From positions 1 through 47,965 of the forward strand of contig JBEBGV010000038.1 in NCBI GenBank assembly GCA_040081265.1: 47,965 nt of DNA, read 5' to 3'. This stretch comes from JBEBGV01 sp040081265. GTDB taxonomy: Bacteria > Acidobacteriota > Vicinamibacteria > Vicinamibacterales > UBA2999. Below, in pieces: positions 18,506-26,714 of the stretch; the stretch's first letter is position 1; each line of letters opens with the position of its first letter. The position numbers and the translations under genes were made by a program. Below the pieces are notes generated by a model that ran no database searches, had not been told where the DNA came from, and saw nothing but the letters and a program-made list of their open reading frames with translations.

Positions 18506-19609
18506 ATGATGTCTGTCACGCCAATGTCGGTCCCCCTGGTTCGTGCCGTCGTCCTGACGCTCGCTCTCATGGCCGGTGTGGCACCGGTTCACGCGCAGCA
18601 GCCCGCGTCTCCAGCAGTCATGCGCCAGGCCATGGGGCTGATGGCGATCGGTGATGTCGCCGGCTTGCGGCGGATGCTGCCCACCTATCCGACGCTCGTC
18701 CAGCGGACCGACGCGGGCGCGTCTCCCTCGTTCGAGTGGACACTGCTGCACGCGGCGGCGTCCCAGACGGTGTCGCTCGAGGTGGTGACGCTTCTCCTCG
18801 AGAGCGGGGCCGACGTCCACGCGAAGGATAGCGAAGGGAATACACCGTTGCACTTCGCGGTGAGGCGTGCCGGCCGCGCAGTGCTCTCGGAGGATGCGTA
18901 CGCGGGGATCATCCGTGCGCTCCTCGTTCGCGGCGCCCGACTGGGTGCCACCAACAATGCCGGGGCGACGCCGTTGCATATCGCTGCCATGGTTCGTGAT
19001 CCCGGCACCGTCCGCGCTGTCGAAGTGCTCCTCGATGCGGGAGCCGACGTCAACGCGCGTACTCCGCAGGCCGACGGTGGCTGGACGCCGCTCCATGGCG
19101 CCGCATCGACTGGACGGCAGGGCATTGTCGAGCTGCTGCTGCAACGCGGTGCCGATCCGCTGGCGAAGGATGCCTCGGGCGCGACGCCGCGAGAGGCGGC
19201 TGCACGCCAGCAGTTTCCGGGTATCGCGGATCGCCTGCTCCTCGCTGAGCGTGGACCAGCGGCTGCAGCGCCAGTTTCCTCGACTGCGACCTCCGGTACC
19301 GGGCCGCGTGCTGGCCGACCGGTGCCGGTGAGGGTGGGCCCGGGCGTCACGCCGCCGAGAAGGACCAGAAATGTGCCGCCGGTCTATCCGCCTCAGGCGC
19401 AGACCGACCGCGTGCAGGGTGTGGTGATCATCGAGGCGACGATCGGCGAGGACGGGAAAGTTCAGGCAGCGCGGGTGCTCCGGTCGGTGCCGGCACTCGA
19501 TCGCGCCGCCATTGACGCGGTGCGGCAGTGGGAGTACACACCGACCCTGATCGATGGAATCGCCACCCCTGTGATCATGACCGTCACGGTGAGCTTCAGC
19601 CTCCAGTAA
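18506..19609 (+). CDS. Exported ankyrin-repeat protein with TonB C-terminal domain
   Basis: About 367 residues. A signal peptide ends near AHAQQ-like VHAQQPAS (about residue 33). Residues about 65-235 hold at least four ankyrin repeats: WTLLHAAAS, NTPLHFAVRRAG, ATPLHIAAMV, WTPLHGAASTGR with GADVNAR-type turns. Residues about 275-367 are a TonB C-terminal domain: PPVYPPQAQ, VVIIEATIGEDGKV, ALDRAAIDAVRQWEYTPTL. GAGG at 18497-18500 favours ATG 18506 or 18509 over the GTG at 18500. TonB C-terminal domains contact TonB-box regions of outer-membrane receptors, but here the membrane anchor is replaced by a signal peptide, so the protein may be a periplasmic adaptor rather than an energy transducer. 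Confidence 0.85.
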   Translation: MMSVTPMSVPLVRAVVLTLALMAGVAPVHAQQPASPAVMRQAMGLMAIGDVAGLRRMLPTYPTLVQRTDAGASPSFEWTLLHAAASQTVSLEVVTLLLESGADVHAKDSEGNTPLHFAVRRAGRAVLSEDAYAGIIRALLVRGARLGATNNAGATPLHIAAMVRDPGTVRAVEVLLDAGADVNARTPQADGGWTPLHGAASTGRQGIVELLLQRGADPLAKDASGATPREAAARQQFPGIADRLLLAERGPAAAAPVSSTATSGTGPRAGRPVPVRVGPGVTPPRRTRNVPPVYPPQAQTDRVQGVVIIEATIGEDGKVQAARVLRSVPALDRAAIDAVRQWEYTPTLIDGIATPVIMTVTVSFSLQ

Positions 19610-19629
19610 GGTAAGGGACGCGAGCTGAT

Positions 19630-20583
19630 GTGAACTTCGACCTGACTCCATTACAGCAAGAGTGGCGAACCCGCGGGACCGCGGTTGGCCGGAGCCTGTC
19701 ATCGGACGCGACGGCTGCAGATGTCGTTCGCGCTGCTGCGCAGACCGGCCTGCTCGAGTCTCAGGCCGATCTGTTAGCGCAGGTCCTGGCGCTCGAGGCG
19801 CTGGCGTCCGAATCGCCTTCCTCTGCCATGGCGCTGGCGCTTCATCTGACGTGCGCGTTGAGTCTGCCGGCTGAGCAGGGCCTCATCGACGGCCGCGTTG
19901 TCGGGGCTTTGACGCTGGCGACCGATGAGATTCCGCTGGAGCGGGATGGTCGATTGAACGGCAGGGCATCCTGGGTCGCGCCGCTGACCGAGGACGGCGT
20001 CGCGCTGGTCGGCGTCCGTAGCGGCGCGGAACTCGCGGCGCGCCTGCTGCGGCTGTCTGCGCCGGGCGTGGTTGTCGAGCAGGTGAGCGTGGCCGGTCTT
20101 CGCGGTGTGGTGATGGGTCACCTCCTGCTGACCGACGCGGTCAGCGAGGCCGCCGGCGAAACACGTCCCGTGATGGCCCGTGCGCGGACCCTGATTGCCG
20201 CCGTGGGTCTGGGCGTTGCCCGGCGTGCGGTACGCGAGGCCTTAGGAAGCGCGCGAGGAACCAGTCAGGGCGCGGGAGGAGAGCAGACCGCGCAGGGGCT
20301 GATTGCCGACGCTGCGACGGATCTCGACGCCGCGATGCTGCTGACGTGGAAGGCTGCGTCTTCGCCGCTCTCGCTGGGCCTCTCATCGATGGCGAAGCTC
20401 GCCGCGACGGTTGCCGCGCAGCGGGCTGTCGAACGCGCGACGCAGGTGGTGGGCGCAGAGTCGTTTCGCGAGGGACACATCATTGAACGCCTGACGCAGG
20501 ACGTTCGAGCGCTCGAACTCTTTGCTGGCCGCACAGAGGCGCTTCGCGAAGCGGTCGCGTCGGATCAGGGCTGGACGGAATAG
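19630..20583 (+). CDS. Acyl-CoA dehydrogenase-like protein lacking the catalytic Glu motif
   Basis: A 317-residue protein with an ACAD-type N-terminal helix bundle (FDLTPLQQEWRTRGTAVGR) and C-terminal helical domain (SSMAKLAATVAAQRAVERAT, then VVGAESFREGHIIERLTQDV). It is about 60 residues shorter than normal ACADs and the middle beta domain is reduced. Where active enzymes have IYEGT (as in the gene at 21796), this has LFAGRT, so the usual catalytic Glu is Ala. It may be a pseudoenzyme or use a differently placed base. GTG start, 20 bp after the ankyrin-TonB gene. Its 3' end overlaps the convergent heavy-metal-binding gene by 19 bp. Confidence 0.75.
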   Translation: MNFDLTPLQQEWRTRGTAVGRSLSSDATAADVVRAAAQTGLLESQADLLAQVLALEALASESPSSAMALALHLTCALSLPAEQGLIDGRVVGALTLATDEIPLERDGRLNGRASWVAPLTEDGVALVGVRSGAELAARLLRLSAPGVVVEQVSVAGLRGVVMGHLLLTDAVSEAAGETRPVMARARTLIAAVGLGVARRAVREALGSARGTSQGAGGEQTAQGLIADAATDLDAAMLLTWKAASSPLSLGLSSMAKLAATVAAQRAVERATQVVGAESFREGHIIERLTQDVRALELFAGRTEALREAVASDQGWTE

Positions 20584-20777
20584 CCGAGCGACGAGATCTT
20601 TTCGCGGATTGTCTCGAGCGGCACCTGCGCCGGATCGAACCTGACCTCGACCCGTGCGTCACGATGCGACGGAGTGACGCTGTCAACGCCGGTAGTGTTC
20701 TGCAATACCCGCCGGACCGCATTTTCGCAGCCGCCGCACGTCATGCCTTCCACCACCAGATTCACCGTTTCTGTCAT
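20565..20777 (-). CDS. Heavy-metal-associated (HMA) domain protein, CopZ/MerP-like
   Basis: A 70-residue protein beginning MTETVNLVVEG with the metal-binding motif GMTCGGCENAV (Cys-x2-Cys, residues about 11-21) and ending ISSLGYSVQP, the full length of a stand-alone HMA domain. It probably carries Cu(I) or a similar soft metal in the cytoplasm. GAGG eight bases upstream supports this start rather than the longer frame. It is divergent from the SMP-30-like gene with only 13 bp between start codons and its 3' end overlaps the convergent ACAD-like gene. No copper ATPase lies nearby. Confidence 0.9.
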   Translation of the reverse strand: MTETVNLVVEGMTCGGCENAVRRVLQNTTGVDSVTPSHRDARVEVRFDPAQVPLETIREKISSLGYSVQP

Positions 20778-20790
20778 AGGATCCTCGATC

Positions 20791-21762
20791 ATGACTATAC
20801 GACTTGCCCTCGCGTGTGTCCTGTCCGCCGTCGTTGGCACGGCCGCACAGCAACCACCCGCCGCGCCGCCACCGCCGACAGAAACCGTGGCTCCGGACAT
20901 TCCAGGCGTGGTCGCCGGGGGCACGAAGGTTCAGGTCATCGCACAGGGTCTGCGAGGCACCGAAGGACCAATCATGACGCCGGACGGCTCATTCATCTTC
21001 ACCGAGCAGGGCGCCTCGGTGCTCACGAAGATCGATGCCAGCGATAACCGTTCGACTTTTCTCGAGAACACCAATGGCGCCAACGGCGTCACTTTCGACG
21101 CGAAGGGCCGCCTGATTGCCACGCAGCCTGACCTGGCCGAGATCGCGGTGCTGTCGCCAGGGCCGCGTACCGTGCTCGCCAGCGCCTACAACGGCCAGAA
21201 GCTGCAGAGGCCGAACGACCTCATCGCCGATCGCAAGGGAGGGATCTACTTCACCGACCCGGGCGCCAATCCTCCCGCGGGGCAGGTACCCGGACCGACC
21301 GCCGTCTACTACCTGCGGCCCAATGGCACCCTCCTTCGGATCGCGGACGACATCGCCCGTCCCAACGGGATCATGCTCAGTCCCGACGAGCGGGTCCTGT
21401 ACGTCGCCGACACACTCGGTGAAGCTGTGCTGGCGTGGGATGTCAACGAAGACGGCAGCGTGCGGGGCAGACGAGCGTTCGTGAAACTCGAAGGCGTGAC
21501 GCGAACGGACACGGGTGTGCGCAGCGGCGCAGACGGGCTGGCGGTTGACAACGCTGGCCGGCTCTACGTGGCGACCCAGATCGGGGTTCAGGTCATTTCG
21601 CCGCAGGGCCGCCATCTCGGGACGATCCCGGTAGGCATCGCCAACGGTCCCCAGAACATTGCGTTTGCGGGCCGGGACAAGAAGTGGCTCTACATCGTCG
21701 GACGTAACGCCGCCTGGAAGGTGCAGATGCTGGCCGAAGGGGTGCGCAGCCGCGCGAAGTGA
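20791..21762 (+). CDS. Exported SMP-30/gluconolactonase-family protein
   Basis: A 323-residue beta-propeller protein. Signal peptide about 1-19 (cleavage after GTAA), then a Pro-rich linker. The family features are present: LRGTEGPIMTPDGSFIFTEQ with the metal-binding Glu, NGANGVTFDAKGRLIATQ, LQRPNDLIADRKGGIYFTDPG with the conserved Asn-Asp, and RPNGIMLSPDERVLYVADT. It probably hydrolyses a sugar lactone or related ester in the periplasm using Ca or Zn. The ATG is chosen because it gives a signal peptide; the open frame upstream overlaps the HMA gene. Confidence 0.9.
   Translation: MTIRLALACVLSAVVGTAAQQPPAAPPPPTETVAPDIPGVVAGGTKVQVIAQGLRGTEGPIMTPDGSFIFTEQGASVLTKIDASDNRSTFLENTNGANGVTFDAKGRLIATQPDLAEIAVLSPGPRTVLASAYNGQKLQRPNDLIADRKGGIYFTDPGANPPAGQVPGPTAVYYLRPNGTLLRIADDIARPNGIMLSPDERVLYVADTLGEAVLAWDVNEDGSVRGRRAFVKLEGVTRTDTGVRSGADGLAVDNAGRLYVATQIGVQVISPQGRHLGTIPVGIANGPQNIAFAGRDKKWLYIVGRNAAWKVQMLAEGVRSRAK
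20794..20822 (-). promoter_or_regulatory. Candidate promoter for the HMA gene inside the SMP-30 coding start
   Basis: On the reverse strand AGGACA (20817-20822), a 17-base spacer and TATAGT (20794-20799) face the HMA gene. The -10 box overlaps codons 2-3 of the divergent SMP-30-like gene. Prediction by eye only. Confidence 0.35.
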
Positions 21763-21763
21763 G

Positions 21764-21779
21764 GGCGCGAGTCCGCGCC
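21764..21779. terminator. Hairpin between convergent genes
   Basis: GGCGCG-AGTC-CGCGCC is a perfect six-base-pair stem directly after the SMP-30 stop and before the stop of the convergent ACAD. No T-run on either strand, so a two-way terminator role is only plausible. Confidence 0.4.
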
Positions 21780-21795
21780 GCGCGTGATCGGTCGC

Positions 21796-22944
21796 CTAGG
21801 TGAGCAGCTGTCTGGCGATGGTCTGCAACTGAAGGTTGGAGGTGCCCTCGTAGATCTGTCCAATCTTGGCGTCGCGGTACAGCTTCTCGACCGGATAGTC
21901 CTTGACGAAGCCGTAGCCTCCGAACAGGTTCACGGCGAGCGATGCGACGCGTTCGGCGACTTCCGACGCGAACAGCTTGCCCATGGCCGCCTGTTGCAGG
22001 AACGGCGCCCCAGTGTCGCGCAGCCGGGCGGCGTTATAGACCATGAGCCGTGCCGCCTCGATCTCTGTGGCGGCACGTGCCAGCTGGAACTGCACGCCCT
22101 GAAAGTCAGACACCGCCTTGCCGAACTGCCGGCGTTCTTTCGTATACGCCACCGCGTGATCCAGCGCGCCCTGCGCCAGGCCAAGCATCTGCGCGCCGAT
22201 GCCGATCCGTCCTTCGTTCAACGTTTCGATCGCCGTCTTGTAGCCCTTGCCGACCTCGCCGAGAACAGCCGCGTCGCCGACGAGGCAGTCTTCGAGGATG
22301 AGTTCGCAGGTGCTGCTGGCTCGAATGCCCAGCTTGTCTTCCTTCTTGCCCACACGAAAGCCAGGCATGTCGCGTTCGATCAGAAACGCGGTGATCCCAC
22401 GATAGCCGGCTGACGGATCGACAGTGGCAAAGACGATGAAGATGTCGGCCTCGTGCGCGTTGGTGATCCAGAGTTTCCGCCCGGTGAGTGCGAAGCCGTC
22501 TGAGGTCCTGATCGCACGGGTGGTCAGCGCGAATGCGTCACTGCCGGAGCCGGCCTCAGACAGTGCGTAGGCGCCCACGGTGCCGGCGGCGAGGCGAGGG
22601 AGCAGGCGCCGCTGCTGCTCGTCTGACCCCCACCGGTTGAGCGCGTTGATGACCAGCGTGTTCTGCACGTCAACCAGCACCCCGATCGCGGGATCGACGC
22701 ACGAGAGCGCCTCGACAGCGAGGACCGAGTGAAAGAACGTGGCGCCGGCCCCGCCGAGCGACTCGGGCACTTCGATGCCCATCACCCCCAGCGCGAACAG
22801 CTTGTCGATAAGAGCCTTCGGGACGCGTGCCTGCTCGTCCATCTCCCGTACGTGGGGTCTGATTTCGCGGTCAGCAAACTCGAACACGGCGTTTCTGAAC
22901 AGGGTTTCGTCTTCGCTGAGCTGGGTGAGGGCAGGAACGGGCAC
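21796..22944 (-). CDS. Acyl-CoA dehydrogenase
   Basis: A 382-residue flavoenzyme of full ACAD length that forms the alpha-beta double bond in acyl-CoA thioesters and passes electrons to ETF. Seen are LSEAGSGSDAFAL and LWITNAHEADIFIVFA of the FAD/substrate site, KLGIRASSTCELILEDC, RIGIGAQMLGLAQGALDHAV, and the catalytic Glu in IGQIYEGTSNLQ. Pattern is closest to short/branched-chain or butyryl-type enzymes, but substrate length cannot be fixed by eye. It stands alone on the reverse strand, divergent from the VWFA gene at 23002 across 57 bp. Confidence 0.94.
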   Translation of the reverse strand: MPVPALTQLSEDETLFRNAVFEFADREIRPHVREMDEQARVPKALIDKLFALGVMGIEVPESLGGAGATFFHSVLAVEALSCVDPAIGVLVDVQNTLVINALNRWGSDEQQRRLLPRLAAGTVGAYALSEAGSGSDAFALTTRAIRTSDGFALTGRKLWITNAHEADIFIVFATVDPSAGYRGITAFLIERDMPGFRVGKKEDKLGIRASSTCELILEDCLVGDAAVLGEVGKGYKTAIETLNEGRIGIGAQMLGLAQGALDHAVAYTKERRQFGKAVSDFQGVQFQLARAATEIEAARLMVYNAARLRDTGAPFLQQAAMGKLFASEVAERVASLAVNLFGGYGFVKDYPVEKLYRDAKIGQIYEGTSNLQLQTIARQLLT

Positions 22945-23001
22945 GCAGGGAAATCGTATCGGAAAAGTCGTCGGGCGGCGGTATCATCCGGACAGGACCA
23001 C

Positions 23002-25110
23002 ATGCGCGCCCCCAGACCTGTCCGGCTCTTCTTGCTTGCGGCGCTGCTGCTGCCGGCCATCGTGGTCGCAACGCTGAGTGCTCAGCAGGGTGGGGCCGCC
23101 GCAACGCCACCCGCCGCGCCGCCCGCAGCCGCTGCGCAGCAGGCGCCGCCCGCGCCCCAGCCCACATTCAGGACCGGCATTGATTTCGTTCGGGTGGACG
23201 TCATCGTGACCGCGAACGGGCAGCCGGTCACCGACCTCACCGAGGCCGATTTCGACCTCCGCGAGGACGGGCAGCCGCAGAAGCTCGAGCAGTTCAGGCT
23301 GGTCAAGATCGACGGCACCCCGCGCCCGGACGATCCGGCCCCGCGACCGATTCGAAACCGCGACGATGAGGAACGCGAGGCGGCGCGAGACGATGTGCGC
23401 GTGATCGTGTTCTTCCTCGACGACTACCACACGCGGCTGGGCACGTCGCTGTCAGTCAGGCAGCAGCTCGTCGAGTTCATCCGGACGCAGGTGCGTCCCG
23501 CGGACCTGCTGGCGGTGATGTACCCGCTTTCGCCGGCGTCGGAGCTGTCGTTCACGAGGAACCACGATTCCATCATCTCGGCGATCAACGCGTTTCAGGG
23601 GCGCAAGTTCCGCTACGAGCCCAAGAACGAGTTCGAGCGCCAGTACACGCAGCAGTCGACCGAGACGGTTGAGCTGGTCCGCAATCAGGTCGTGATGGGC
23701 GCGCTGCGCGGCGTCTCGGCTCGCCTCGGGGCCGTGCGGGAGGGGCGCAAGACGCTCGTCTACGTGAGCGAGGGATTCACGGTGCTTCTCCCGCCGCAGT
23801 TGCGCGCGCAGAACGCCGAACTCCAGGGTGGGCTTCCCAACGGGGTCGGACCAGGTGCGGGGGAGAACAATGCTCGGGAGGACACGGCCCGGGCCTTCGC
23901 CATGGGCGACATTGTCCTGAGGCTGCGCGAGGTGTTCGAAGCCGCCAACCGCAACAACGTGGCGGTCTATTCGCTGGACCCCCGTGGTCTCGCCACCAAC
24001 GAGTTCGGCATCGACGAGAACGTGGGCCCGCAGCAGGATCGCGCTGCGCTGGCGGCCACCACCGACACGCTGCGGATGCTCTCGGAGAACACCGACGGCC
24101 GCGCCATCGTCAGCCGCAACGATCTGGCGCGGGGGCTGCAGCAGGTCATCCAGGATTCGAGCTACTACTACCTGATCGGCTACACCTCGTCGGCGCCCTC
24201 CGACGGAAAGTTCCACGAGGTCAAGGTCAGCGTGAAGCGTCGTGGCGTCGATGTGCGCGCCAGGCGTGGCTTCTGGGCCGCCACCGCCGATGACGTGGAC
24301 CGCGCCACGCGCGCGCTGACACCGACGGCTGGTCCGGGCAGGGCGGTCGAGAACGCCCTCGCGTCGATTGCGACGTCCGTCCGGTCGAACCAGTCCGTGC
24401 GGACGTGGGTTGGTGCGACTCGTGGGGCGGACGGAAAAACCCACATGACGCTGGTGTGGGAGCCTGTCGTTGGTCCTCCGGGCTCGCGGCGTGAGATTCC
24501 GGGGCGCGTGTCGGTGATTGCCGCCCGCGAGACCGGCGAGCTCGTCTACCGCGGTCGCAGTACTGTGGAGTCCGCGTCGGCACCGGCCAGCGGATCGGCT
24601 CCCGCTCCGGTTGGCCCTCAGCGTCTCGAATTCGATGCGGCGCCCGGACAGATCGAGCTGCGATTGTCGATCGAAGCTGCGACCGGCGGGGTGATCGACA
24701 ACGAGATTCGCAAGGTGAGCGTGCCGGATCTGACGCTGCCGCAGACGTCGATGAGCACGCCGAGAGTGTTCAGGGCACGGACCGCCCGCGACATGCAGGC
24801 GCTCATCCAGGACGGCGCGGCCGTCCCGCTGACGGGTCGCGAGTTCTCTCGTGCCGATCGCGTGTTGATCCGGTTCGACGGCTACGGTGCCGGAACGGAG
24901 ATGCCGCGGGCGTCGGCCGTGCTCCTGAACCGCTCCGGACAGAAGGTGCTCGACGTGCCCGTCGCGCCGGCATCGACTGGCGGCACCCATCAGATCGACC
25001 TCGGGCTCAATCAGGTGGCTCCCGGTGAGTATCTGGTCGAGATCACGTTGAGTGGTACCGGCACCGGCGGCGACGTGAAGGAACTTGTCCCGCTCCGCAT
25101 CGGGAGCTAG
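23002..25110 (+). CDS. VWFA-related Acidobacterial domain secreted protein
   Basis: A 702-residue exported protein. A signal peptide (about 1-28) is followed by a Pro/Ala-rich spacer. Residues about 52-80 contain FRTGIDFVRVDVIVTANG and DFDLREDGQPQ, then a VWA-like region with VIVFFLDDYHTRLG and LVYVSEGFTVLLP, ending near YYYLIGYTSSAPSDGKFHEV and VRARRGFWAA. Residues about 440-702 are beta-rich with no recognised domain. A longer open frame upstream overlaps the divergent ACAD and would bury the signal peptide, so ATG 23002 is used. Paralogue of the protein at 385-3120 but without the TPR-like end. Confidence 0.88.
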   Translation: MRAPRPVRLFLLAALLLPAIVVATLSAQQGGAAATPPAAPPAAAAQQAPPAPQPTFRTGIDFVRVDVIVTANGQPVTDLTEADFDLREDGQPQKLEQFRLVKIDGTPRPDDPAPRPIRNRDDEEREAARDDVRVIVFFLDDYHTRLGTSLSVRQQLVEFIRTQVRPADLLAVMYPLSPASELSFTRNHDSIISAINAFQGRKFRYEPKNEFERQYTQQSTETVELVRNQVVMGALRGVSARLGAVREGRKTLVYVSEGFTVLLPPQLRAQNAELQGGLPNGVGPGAGENNAREDTARAFAMGDIVLRLREVFEAANRNNVAVYSLDPRGLATNEFGIDENVGPQQDRAALAATTDTLRMLSENTDGRAIVSRNDLARGLQQVIQDSSYYYLIGYTSSAPSDGKFHEVKVSVKRRGVDVRARRGFWAATADDVDRATRALTPTAGPGRAVENALASIATSVRSNQSVRTWVGATRGADGKTHMTLVWEPVVGPPGSRREIPGRVSVIAARETGELVYRGRSTVESASAPASGSAPAPVGPQRLEFDAAPGQIELRLSIEAATGGVIDNEIRKVSVPDLTLPQTSMSTPRVFRARTARDMQALIQDGAAVPLTGREFSRADRVLIRFDGYGAGTEMPRASAVLLNRSGQKVLDVPVAPASTGGTHQIDLGLNQVAPGEYLVEITLSGTGTGGDVKELVPLRIGS

Positions 25111-25196
25111 ATGTGAATGCTACACCCGTTGCTCATTCGGGAGTCTGGAAACAATGGGGTTACAAAGCCAACCCTCAGTTTCTGGAGCGCTTCCCG

Positions 25197-25690
25197 ATGA
25201 GAGTGCATCGTAACGCGAAGACCGCCGTCAAAATGCGGCAGCTGATCGTGGTGCGGGTACAGCAAGGCTGGACGTAGGCCCGGATCGCCGAGGGCGCTCG
25301 GAATCAGCGTCGGCACGGTCGCGAAATGGATAGCGCCATCGCGTCTCGTGAATGGCCTCAACGAAGGATCGTTGCCGCCCGCATCAACAGCCGCGTCGCC
25401 GCGATGCTGGAAGCTGCCGTCGTCGCGCTGCGCCGACACCGCCTGACCGCCTGGGCAGATCAGCGCGGCGCTCCTCCGTCTGCCGCGATCCACGGTTACC
25501 CGTGTCTTGGCCCGTCCCGGCCTGAATTGGGTCGCGCCGTTGGAGCCCCGGCCCCGGTCCAGCGCTCTGAGTGGCCCTACGTCGGCAATTTGTTGCACGT
25601 CGACCTCAGTCGCCGGGGCCGTGTCGTCGGTATTAGCCATCGCATCCACGGCGATCGGGAGCAACGTCAAACCGGTCGGAGTCCAGAAAC
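25197..25690 (+). pseudogene. IS481-family transposase remnant
   Basis: Starts MRVHRNAKTAV, a usual IS481 N-terminus, and reads RVQQGWT then hits TAG at 25275-25277. Similarity continues in other frames: SVGTVAKWIAPSRL and LLRLPRSTVTRVLARPGLN, then after another shift EWPYVGNLLHVDLSRRGRVV with GISHRIHGDR. So at least one stop and two frameshifts have occurred. The catalytic DDE core is largely missing because the right side is replaced by the IS21-like element. It begins 86 bp after the VWFA gene and marks the left edge of the accessory island. Confidence 0.75.
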
Positions 25691-25733
25691 TGGTGGCCCG
25701 ATTGACAAGGGAGCGTATCAACCGATCGCCAAG

Positions 25734-26714
25734 AAGAGCGAGCTGGCGCGCCAGTTGGGCGTGAGCCGCGACACCATTCATCGCTGGATTCGCGACGGTG
25801 ATCTGGAGCGAGATGTGGACGCGGAGACGGTGCGGTATGGACCGCGGCCGCTCGTGGCGACCAAGCTTGATGCGTACAAACCGATTATCGAAGCGCGACT
25901 GACCGCGTATCCCGAGCTGTCGTCCGTACGGCTCCTCGACGAGATCCGCGCCGCCGGGTATTCGGGCGGCTACTCGCAGCTGAAAGCCTACGTGCGTCAG
26001 GTGCGGCCGGTGCCCGCACCGGAGCCGGTCATCCGCTTTGAGACGCCCGCCGGCCGACAGGCGCAAGTCGACTTCGCACGATTTCGATTTGACTGGGGCG
26101 TGCGCTACGCCTTGCTCGTGGTGCTCGGCTACTCGCGGGTGCTGTGGTGCCGCTTTTATCCGCGCCAGGACATGGCGACGCTCATGGATGGGCTCGAGGA
26201 GGCGTTCGCCTCGTTCGGTGGCGTCCCGCAGGAGCTGCTCTTCGATCAGATGAAAGCGGTGATTACGCGCGACCTGCGGCTCGAGGGCGGCGCGCTGGTC
26301 CGCAATGCCGAGTTTCTTCGCTTCGCGCATCACTGGGGGTTCACACCCCGCGCCTGCCGCCCGTATCGCGCGCAGACGAAGGGCAAGGTCGAGCGGCCCG
26401 TGCGCTACCTGCGCGGCAATTTCGTCTACGGCCGCACGTTCCTGCACGATGCGGACCTCGATCACCAGCGACAGCTCTGGCTCGACCGCGTCGCCAATGT
26501 GCGCCTGCACGGCACGACGCGCGAGCGTCCGCGCGACCGTGTTGATCGCGAGGAGCAGTTCCTCCTGCAGCCGGTAGCGACACGACGCTACACCTCGCTC
26601 ATCCTCGAGCGGCCATCGCGCACGATCCCGAGCCGTCAATCGCCGCGAGCGGTGGTGACGGTCGAGAAGCGATCGCTCGCGGCATGTGCTCGCCTGGCCG
26701 GAGGTGCCGCATGA
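25734..26714 (+). CDS. istA: IS21-family transposase IstA, copy 1, N-terminus lost
   Basis: Matches copy 2 (37234) almost identically from KSELARQLGVSRDTIHRW onward but lacks the first ~19 residues (MFGRETRMLSRHYLEQG in copy 2). It retains the helix-turn-helix and a DDE-type integrase core: RQAQVDFARFRFDWG (first Asp), LLFDQMKAVITRD (second Asp) and KGKVERPVRYLRGNFVYG (Glu). The C-terminus is complete, ending at TGA overlapping istB. The frame stays open leftward to 25326 because it runs into one frame of the IS481 debris, so any product would have a foreign N-terminus. Probably inactive on its own. Confidence 0.85.
   Translation, partial: KSELARQLGVSRDTIHRWIRDGDLERDVDAETVRYGPRPLVATKLDAYKPIIEARLTAYPELSSVRLLDEIRAAGYSGGYSQLKAYVRQVRPVPAPEPVIRFETPAGRQAQVDFARFRFDWGVRYALLVVLGYSRVLWCRFYPRQDMATLMDGLEEAFASFGGVPQELLFDQMKAVITRDLRLEGGALVRNAEFLRFAHHWGFTPRACRPYRAQTKGKVERPVRYLRGNFVYGRTFLHDADLDHQRQLWLDRVANVRLHGTTRERPRDRVDREEQFLLQPVATRRYTSLILERPSRTIPSRQSPRAVVTVEKRSLAACARLAGGAA

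Noticed and set aside
18473..19702. 409-codon reverse open frame under the ankyrin-TonB gene
   Set aside because: Antisense shadow with Arg/His-rich composition; overlaps a well-supported gene.
23452..24990. 512-codon reverse open frame under the VWFA gene
   Set aside because: His/Arg-rich translation typical of antisense frames of GC-rich genes; the forward gene has clear motifs and a signal peptide.
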